A stretch of DNA of 64,000 nt from CAVTWH01 sp963850915. Lineage in GTDB: Bacteria; Actinomycetota; Actinomycetes; Mycobacteriales; Micromonosporaceae. Below are positions 59,526 through 64,000 of this stretch, piece by piece. Position 1 is the stretch's first letter, and each line of letters starts with the position of its first letter. A program made the position numbers and the translations under genes. The stretch spans positions 62,001-126,000 of the forward strand of contig CAWKND010000011.1 of NCBI GenBank assembly GCA_963850915.1, read 5' to 3'. The notes under the pieces were generated by a model. The model saw only the letters and a program-made list of their open reading frames with translations. It was not told the origin of the DNA and did no database searches.

Positions 59526-60563
59526 CTAAAACTCGTTGAGCAACAGTGCAAGCAGCAGCGGTCCCTGGCCCCAGGGGAAGACGCCGGTCGCCCGGTCGAG
59601 GTAGGTGGCGGGTGGGCCGACCGGGGTCGCCGCGGAGACGGGTAGACCGCCGTCGCCGTCCAGCACGTCCAGCGCGGCGGCCAGCGCGCGGCGCCTTACC
59701 GACGGCTCGACGGCCGGGCAGGCGGCCACCAGGGCGCTGACGCTGTGCTCGACCGGGGCCGCCGGGTCGTCCACGATCGTTCGCCAGGAGCCGTCGTCCT
59801 CGAAGCGCCGCAACGCTTCCAGCAGCCGCACGAGTCGGGTCGCGACGGTGTCGTACTCGGGTGCGGCCAGTCCCGGCCGGGCCGCGGTGACCGCGGCGAG
59901 CCCGTGCAGCGCCCAGCCCTGGCCGCGACCCCAGTGCACGGCGTTGGCCCGGCCGGTGGCCACGTCGTACCCGTGGCTGAACAGTCCGGTGCCGTCCTGG
60001 AGTACCGCCGAGCACTCCTCCACCAGCCGCGCCGCGCTGTCCCGGGGCAGCCCCGGCCCGTCCGTGTGCAGGCAGTCCACCCAGATGAGACTGGCCAGAC
60101 CGGGCAGGTCAGGTCGGTGTACCGGCGGCTGTCCGGGTACCGGCCGGTGCGCACCGGCGACCGCGGCGGTGAACCGGGCGATGGCGCTGTCGATCGGTAC
60201 CGGCCGGTGCCGCGCCAACTCACGCAGCACGTCCACCGGGATCAGATGGTCGGTCGGGTCGGGTGGGGCGGTGAGCGACGGCGCAACGAGGTCGGCAACC
60301 GCGTCGATCCACTGTGGACGGTCGAGCAGCACGCCGGCCCGGACGAGGCCCAGCAGCGCCATGCCCTCACCGAAACCCCACACCTTGAACGGGTACGCCA
60401 GTGCCCGCTGGGCCACCGCCTCGATGACGGCGTGCCGTGCGGCACCGTTCCGGGACCGAGTGCCCGCGTGCTCGTCGAGCGTGCCAGGGGCGCCGGCACG
60501 CGCCGAGACGCCGGCACCGGTCGGGCCGTTATTGGCAGGCACAGAGCGGGCACGGCCGGTCAT
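59526..60563 (-). CDS. Glycoside hydrolase of the GH88/GH105 (unsaturated glucuronyl/rhamnogalacturonyl) type
   Basis: 345 aa. (alpha/alpha)6-barrel-like: YPFKVWGFGEGMALLGLV, then LPGLASLIWVDCLHTDGPGL and FSHGYDVATGRANAVHWGRGQGWALHGLAAV, the last the WxRGxGW signature. GH105 and GH88 enzymes hydrate the unsaturated uronic residue left by polysaccharide lyases. No signal peptide, so it acts on imported oligosaccharides. ATG 60563 overlaps the aldolase stop (ATGA). Downstream is the dehydratase gene. Confidence 0.8.
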   Translation of the reverse strand: MTGRARSVPANNGPTGAGVSARAGAPGTLDEHAGTRSRNGAARHAVIEAVAQRALAYPFKVWGFGEGMALLGLVRAGVLLDRPQWIDAVADLVAPSLTAPPDPTDHLIPVDVLRELARHRPVPIDSAIARFTAAVAGAHRPVPGQPPVHRPDLPGLASLIWVDCLHTDGPGLPRDSAARLVEECSAVLQDGTGLFSHGYDVATGRANAVHWGRGQGWALHGLAAVTAARPGLAAPEYDTVATRLVRLLEALRRFEDDGSWRTIVDDPAAPVEHSVSALVAACPAVEPSVRRRALAAALDVLDGDGGLPVSAATPVGPPATYLDRATGVFPWGQGPLLLALLLNEF

Positions 60564-61153
60564 CGCAGTACCGCCAGCAGTTCGTCCAGCCCACCGGGCC
60601 GGGTGACGGACCCGCCGACACCGAGCGCGGCGGCGCCGGCCGCGAGGAACTCCTTCGCGTTGTGCGCGCCGACCCCGCCCGTCGCGACGAAGTGCACGCC
60701 GGGGAACGGGCCGCGCATGTCCCGGAACCAGCCTGGCCCCAACGCACCGGCCGGAAAGGCCTTCAGCCAGGTACAGCCGGCCTTCAGCGCCTGCTGTACC
60801 TCGCTCGGGGTGGCCACGCCGGGCAGGTGCGGCAGGCCCGCGGACTCGCTGGCGCGCAACACCTCCAGGTCGAGTCCGGGTGCCACGGTGAACACGGCAC
60901 CCGCGTCCGCGGCCACCCGTACCTGGTCGGCGGAGATGACGGTACCCGCGCCGCACACCGCGCCCCGCTCCCTGGCCGCGGCCGCCACCGCGGCCAGGGA
61001 CGGCACCGCGTCCGGGGTCTGGATCGGCACCTCCACCACACCGATTCCGCTGTCCCACACGGCATGCGCGAGCCGGACCGCCTCCTGCGGCAGAACACCG
61101 CGCAGGATGGCGACCAGCGGCCGGCCGGACAGCAGTGCTGCGATGGTGGTCAA
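60560..61153 (-). CDS. KDPG/KHG-type aldolase (2-keto-3-deoxy sugar acid aldolase)
   Basis: 197 aa. Eda-family: Glu41 in VVEVPIQTP, Schiff-base Lys131 in TWLKAFPAG, and GGVGAHNAKEFL. It splits a 2-keto-3-deoxy-(phospho)aldonate to pyruvate and an aldehyde. The likely start is TTG 61153 behind GGGAGATCCC; no ATG or GTG is better. Its end overlaps the GH88/105 gene. The position in the operon fits the final step of a uronate or aldonate route. Whether it needs a phosphorylated substrate is unclear; no kinase gene is in view. Confidence 0.88.
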   Translation of the reverse strand: MTTIAALLSGRPLVAILRGVLPQEAVRLAHAVWDSGIGVVEVPIQTPDAVPSLAAVAAAARERGAVCGAGTVISADQVRVAADAGAVFTVAPGLDLEVLRASESAGLPHLPGVATPSEVQQALKAGCTWLKAFPAGALGPGWFRDMRGPFPGVHFVATGGVGAHNAKEFLAAGAAALGVGGSVTRPGGLDELLAVLR

Positions 61154-61173
61154 GGGATCTCCCGGATGGGCGG

Positions 61174-61210
61174 GTGCCGTGCCGGCCGGTACTGCCGACC
61201 GGCACGGCAC
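61174..61210 (-). promoter_or_regulatory. 12-bp perfect hairpin between the GH30-like and aldolase genes
   Basis: GTGCCGTGCCGG (61174-61185) pairs with CCGGCACGGCAC (61199-61210). It lies 7 bp after the GH30-like stop and 20 bp before the aldolase start. It may attenuate or stabilise mRNA within the operon. Confidence 0.65.
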
Positions 61211-61217
61211 GGCGGGG

Positions 61218-62717
61218 TCAGGGCAGGATCTCGATCCAGAACTGGATCGAACTGGGCGGCATGGTGAGGGTGAGTACCGGCCCGGTCTTGTTCGGCAGGC
61301 TGGTGTTGCGGGCCGTCGGGGTGAACTGCTGGCCCTGGAAATTGCGGGTGGAGCCGGTGTCCACCGAGTACGTCACCGAGGACGTGGACCGGTTGGTGAA
61401 CGCGAAGACCAGCTTGTCCTGCGGCGTCTTCCAGGCCATGATCCGCTGCTCGGTACGGACGGTGCCCTCGTCGACCTGGTACCGCGTGGAGTTCCACGGC
61501 ATGTACCGCACGAAGCCGTACACCGCGTTGAAGTTCTGCGGGTTGTAGTCCCAGTGCCCCTGCGCGATGTTCGGGAAGTGCGTGTAGTCGTTGTCGTCGT
61601 ACGGCCGCCAGTACCCCAGCGAATAACCGCTCGCCTCGGAGTTGTACGTGGGCTTCAGGGCGTGCAGCCAGAACCAGGTCGGCGAGTTCTGGAACACCAT
61701 CCAGTTCATGATCGACTGGGCGGTGTTCACCATCTTCCAGTCACTCGTCGGCACCTGGTACTCGAACTCGTTGCTGAACACCGGCTTGCCCACCGCGCTG
61801 CCGGTGTAGTTGTTGGTGAGTTGGTCGTTGGAGTCCGACCCGATCCGGTGGTAGGTCCACGCGTCCACATAGGACAGCGCGCTGCTGTCGCCCCGGATCA
61901 GCGCGCCACCCCGGCCGGTGGGGCCGTTGTTGGAGTCGGCGTGGATCAGTACGTTCGGGAACGCGGCGCGCACCTTGGGCGCCACCGCTTTGAAGGTGCT
62001 GTAGTACTGCTGGTCGGTGTAGGAACAGCAGGAGTACGCCACGCCGCCGACGTTCGGCTCGTTCTGCAGCCCCCACATGGTCACCGGCAAACCGTTGGAC
62101 TGCAGGTACTGCAGGTCGGTCACCACGGCATCGCCGAACGCGTCCAGGGTGGCCGCGTCGAAGCCGCTGAGGGTACCGCCGATGTAGCTGGCGTTGGACT
62201 TCCAGCCCGGCGGCGGCGACCAGTACTCGGCGGCCACTCCTTCCATCGCCGCACCCGAAACGAGTGCGGCCAGCTCCTGCAGCTGCGTCGACCAGCGCCC
62301 GACGATGTGCTTCTGGCTGGCGTCCGTCCCCCGCAGGTAGAGCCCGAGGGCCAGCCGCAGGTACCGGAAGCCGTGGTCGTCACGCAGCTTCAACAGGTCG
62401 GTGTACATCCTGGTCCGCTCGGATGCCACGAGATCGTGCGGTACCGAGGTGGTTGCGGTCGGCAGGCCGTTGTTGCCGGAGCCGATCGAGTCGCTCTGGA
62501 TCTCCACGCCCAGCCCGAGAATGGTCTGCTTGGCCAGATCCTGGCGGATCACGTAGTCGGCGTTCGCGGCGCTGGCCGGCCGGGTACGGGCGCTGGTACC
62601 GAGGACGGCGCCGGCGCCGACCGCGGCGGCCAGCCCGAGCGCGGTGCGGCGGTTCACGTGTGGGTGTCGGTGTGGGTGTGGGTGTGCGGAGGGGACGGGG
62701 GACGATGGTTCGGACAC
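61218..62717 (-). CDS. Tat-exported GH30-like glycoside hydrolase
   Basis: 499 aa. A His/Pro-rich N-terminus (HPHPHRHPH) precedes NRRTALGLAAAVGAGAVLG, a twin-arginine signal. The catalytic (beta/alpha)8 domain has EYWSPPPGWKSNAS, the acid/base Glu220 in MWGLQNEPNVGG and nucleophile Glu317 in VFSNEFEYQ; the C-terminus is beta-sandwich-like. The layout resembles GH30 (endo-beta-1,6-galactanase/glucuronoxylanase group). GTG 62717 behind GGAGGCACC. It follows the SDR gene by 26 bp and acts outside the cell on the same polysaccharide. Confidence 0.8.
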   Translation of the reverse strand: MSEPSSPVPSAHPHPHRHPHVNRRTALGLAAAVGAGAVLGTSARTRPASAANADYVIRQDLAKQTILGLGVEIQSDSIGSGNNGLPTATTSVPHDLVASERTRMYTDLLKLRDDHGFRYLRLALGLYLRGTDASQKHIVGRWSTQLQELAALVSGAAMEGVAAEYWSPPPGWKSNASYIGGTLSGFDAATLDAFGDAVVTDLQYLQSNGLPVTMWGLQNEPNVGGVAYSCCSYTDQQYYSTFKAVAPKVRAAFPNVLIHADSNNGPTGRGGALIRGDSSALSYVDAWTYHRIGSDSNDQLTNNYTGSAVGKPVFSNEFEYQVPTSDWKMVNTAQSIMNWMVFQNSPTWFWLHALKPTYNSEASGYSLGYWRPYDDNDYTHFPNIAQGHWDYNPQNFNAVYGFVRYMPWNSTRYQVDEGTVRTEQRIMAWKTPQDKLVFAFTNRSTSSVTYSVDTGSTRNFQGQQFTPTARNTSLPNKTGPVLTLTMPPSSIQFWIEILP

Positions 62718-62743
62718 GGTGCCTCCAAGGGGTGTGGGGCCCC

Positions 62744-63529
62744 TCAGCCCGCCCCGATCGGGGGCAGGCCGAGCCGTTCACGGAACTGTGGCCGCAGCAG
62801 GCTGGCTCCCTGCACGGCCGTGGCACCGCCGTCGAGGACGAGGTCGACGCCGGTGATCATGCGGGCGGCCGGGCTGGCGAGGAACGCCACGGTGGCCGCC
62901 ACATCCTCGGGAGTGGCCAGGTCGGGCAGGCGTACCGACTCGGCCAGCCGAGCCCGGTCGTCCCCGCCCGCCAGCCGGGTTTCGGTGTCGGCGGTGCGTA
63001 CCCAGCCGGGTGAGACGCTCACCGCGCGGATGCCGTGTCGCCCGTAGTCGACGGCGAGTTGCCGGGTGAGCCCGATCAGCCCCGCCTTCGCGGCCGCGTA
63101 CGCCGGTAGTCCGGGCGCCGCCTGGTGCCCGTGTACCGAGCCGAGTGTCACGATCACGCCTGCCCCGGCCGCCACCATGTGCGGGAGTACGGCGCGGGCG
63201 CACAGGAACGCGGAGGTGAGGTTGGCGTCGATGACCGCCCGCCACTCCGCTGGCGCTGTCTCGTGGGCCGGCGCGCCGGAAGTCCAACCGGCGCAGGTTA
63301 TCAACGCGTCCACCCCGCCGAGCGCGTCCACCGCCTGCGCCACGGCAGCATCCACCGCCGCCGGGTCGGTCACGTCGGCGACGAGCCGGAGTCGCGAGCC
63401 GTCTGTCCACATGCGACGGTCGATGCCCACCACCGCGTGGCCGTCGGCCAGCAGCCGGGTCACCACGGCACTGCCGATTCCGCCGGCCGCTCCGGTGACG
63501 ATGGCGGTGGGGCTCGCGCGGTCGCTCAT
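62744..63529 (-). CDS. Short-chain dehydrogenase/reductase (sugar or 2-keto-3-deoxy acid type)
   Basis: 261 aa. Classical SDR: cofactor motif TGAAGGIGSAVV, LVADVTDPAAVDAAV, then S in LGSVHG and Y-x-x-x-K in YAAAKAGLIGL. It may be an aldose dehydrogenase (galactose, fucose or rhamnose) or a keto-deoxy-uronate reductase. ATG 63529 overlaps the TGA of the preceding enolase-superfamily gene (ATGA). It belongs to the operon with the aldolase. Confidence 0.88.
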   Translation of the reverse strand: MSDRASPTAIVTGAAGGIGSAVVTRLLADGHAVVGIDRRMWTDGSRLRLVADVTDPAAVDAAVAQAVDALGGVDALITCAGWTSGAPAHETAPAEWRAVIDANLTSAFLCARAVLPHMVAAGAGVIVTLGSVHGHQAAPGLPAYAAAKAGLIGLTRQLAVDYGRHGIRAVSVSPGWVRTADTETRLAGGDDRARLAESVRLPDLATPEDVAATVAFLASPAARMITGVDLVLDGGATAVQGASLLRPQFRERLGLPPIGAG

Positions 63530-64000
63530 GCCCGGAAGACCTCGTACTCACGCACCAGGTCCCAATCCAGATCAACACCGAGACCGGGACCATCGGGTAC
63601 CGTCAGCGCGCCGTCCACCAACTGCGGCCGGGCGAGGGGCAGGTCGTCGCGCAGCGGGTTGGGCAGCCGGTTGTACTCGAAGATGGGCACGTTCGAGGTG
63701 GCCGCCGCGAAGTTCAGTGCGGCGCCGAGGGCTACCGCACCGCCCACCCCGTGCGGGGAGACGTCGACGTGGAAGGCGGAGCAGAGCGCGGCGATCCGGC
63801 GCGCCTCGGTGATCCCGCCGGCCCGGGCCAGGTTGGGCATCACCACGTCCACCGCACGGGCGGACAGGAAGTTTCGGTAGCCGTACCGGGTGAACTCGCT
63901 CTCCCCGGTGACGACCGGAATCTGTACAGCGGCGCGTACCTCGGCCAGCCCCGCGACGTCGTCGGTCGGCAGTGGCTCCTCGAACCAGCGCACCCCCAGC
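63526..64000 (-). CDS. Second enolase-superfamily (MR/MLE) enzyme, C-terminal part (gene runs off window end)
   Basis: About 158 residues of C-terminus, beginning within LGVRWFEEPLP. The metal Glu of FEEP, the GES third ligand in VVTGESEFTRYG, MPNLARAGGITEARRIAALCSAFHVDVSPHGVGGAVALGAA (with the catalytic His in SPHG) and a Gly/Pro-rich end fit mandelate-racemase-type sugar-acid dehydratases. Unlike the other copy it keeps the standard Glu ligand. It probably dehydrates a different sugar acid of the same pathway. The rest of the gene lies beyond the window. Confidence 0.9.
   Translation of the reverse strand, partial: LGVRWFEEPLPTDDVAGLAEVRAAVQIPVVTGESEFTRYGYRNFLSARAVDVVMPNLARAGGITEARRIAALCSAFHVDVSPHGVGGAVALGAALNFAAATSNVPIFEYNRLPNPLRDDLPLARPQLVDGALTVPDGPGLGVDLDWDLVREYEVFRA

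Noticed and set aside
59745..63047. Stop-free plus-strand frame of about 1,100 codons opposite the GH88/105, aldolase and GH30-like genes
   Set aside because: No recognisable motif; composition is that of an antisense frame. The minus strand has clear catalytic motifs throughout.

Overview
This window comes from a high-GC actinobacterium, most likely Micromonosporaceae or a close relative. The signs are strong G/C at third codon positions, many GTG starts and apparently leaderless genes, ATGA/GTGA stop-start overlaps, a tRNA gene without an encoded CCA end, and a content of B12 synthesis genes, an HrdB/SigB-like sigma factor, SthA, NarL two-component genes and secreted glycoside hydrolases. 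Genus-level placement is a guess. I see no IS element, prophage, CRISPR array or rRNA.

Layout. 0-8 kb: M20 peptidase (cut by the window edge), M48 peptidase, uridine-kinase-like P-loop protein, cobQ and cobD in one overlapping minus-strand operon, an unusual SSB and an alpha/beta hydrolase. 8-19 kb: tRNA-Arg(TCT), unknown proteins, a second hydrolase, a TetR/methyltransferase divergon with a double operator, a frame-disrupted arylsulfatase, membrane proteins and a NarL-type two-component pair. 19-35 kb: a secreted GH16 enzyme with two CBM32 domains under a LacI-type operator, regulators (MarR, LacI, TetR, an orphan response regulator), a luciferase-like oxidoreductase, a kinase, a GNAT, a HAD phosphatase, an NfeD/flotillin pair, and an FAD monooxygenase/TetR divergon with a three-site operator.

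35.0-41.3 kb holds the most interesting cluster: a FadR-like GntR regulator, allophanate hydrolase (atzF), a biuret-hydrolase-like cysteine hydrolase (biuH), a second paralogous cysteine hydrolase (possible triuret hydrolase), an NCS2-type permease and an AtzH/HpxZ-like small protein, mostly overlapping and co-directional. This reads as an uptake and nitrogen-scavenging route triuret -> biuret -> allophanate -> CO2 + NH3. 41.4-52.3 kb: tandem YfhO-like giant membrane proteins, a secreted GH5 cellulase with CBM2, a transglycosylase behind a structured leader, an Smr protein and an orphan sugar-ABC ATPase. 53-57 kb: sigma factor, an epimerase-like protein and SthA. 57-64 kb: a minus-strand operon of polysaccharide and sugar-acid genes (GH16, enolase-superfamily dehydratase, GH88/105-like hydrolase, KDPG-type aldolase, Tat-exported GH30-like hydrolase, SDR, and a second enolase-superfamily gene running off the end).

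Four long genes (cobD, the arylsulfatase, atzF, the downstream yfhO-like gene) are each broken by one apparent single-base indel, although the flanking protein is well conserved and the operon overlaps are intact. This points to sequencing error or very recent inactivation. Other window-wide features are an excess of the tetranucleotide GTAC inside codons and several short tandem repeats at or just after stop codons.
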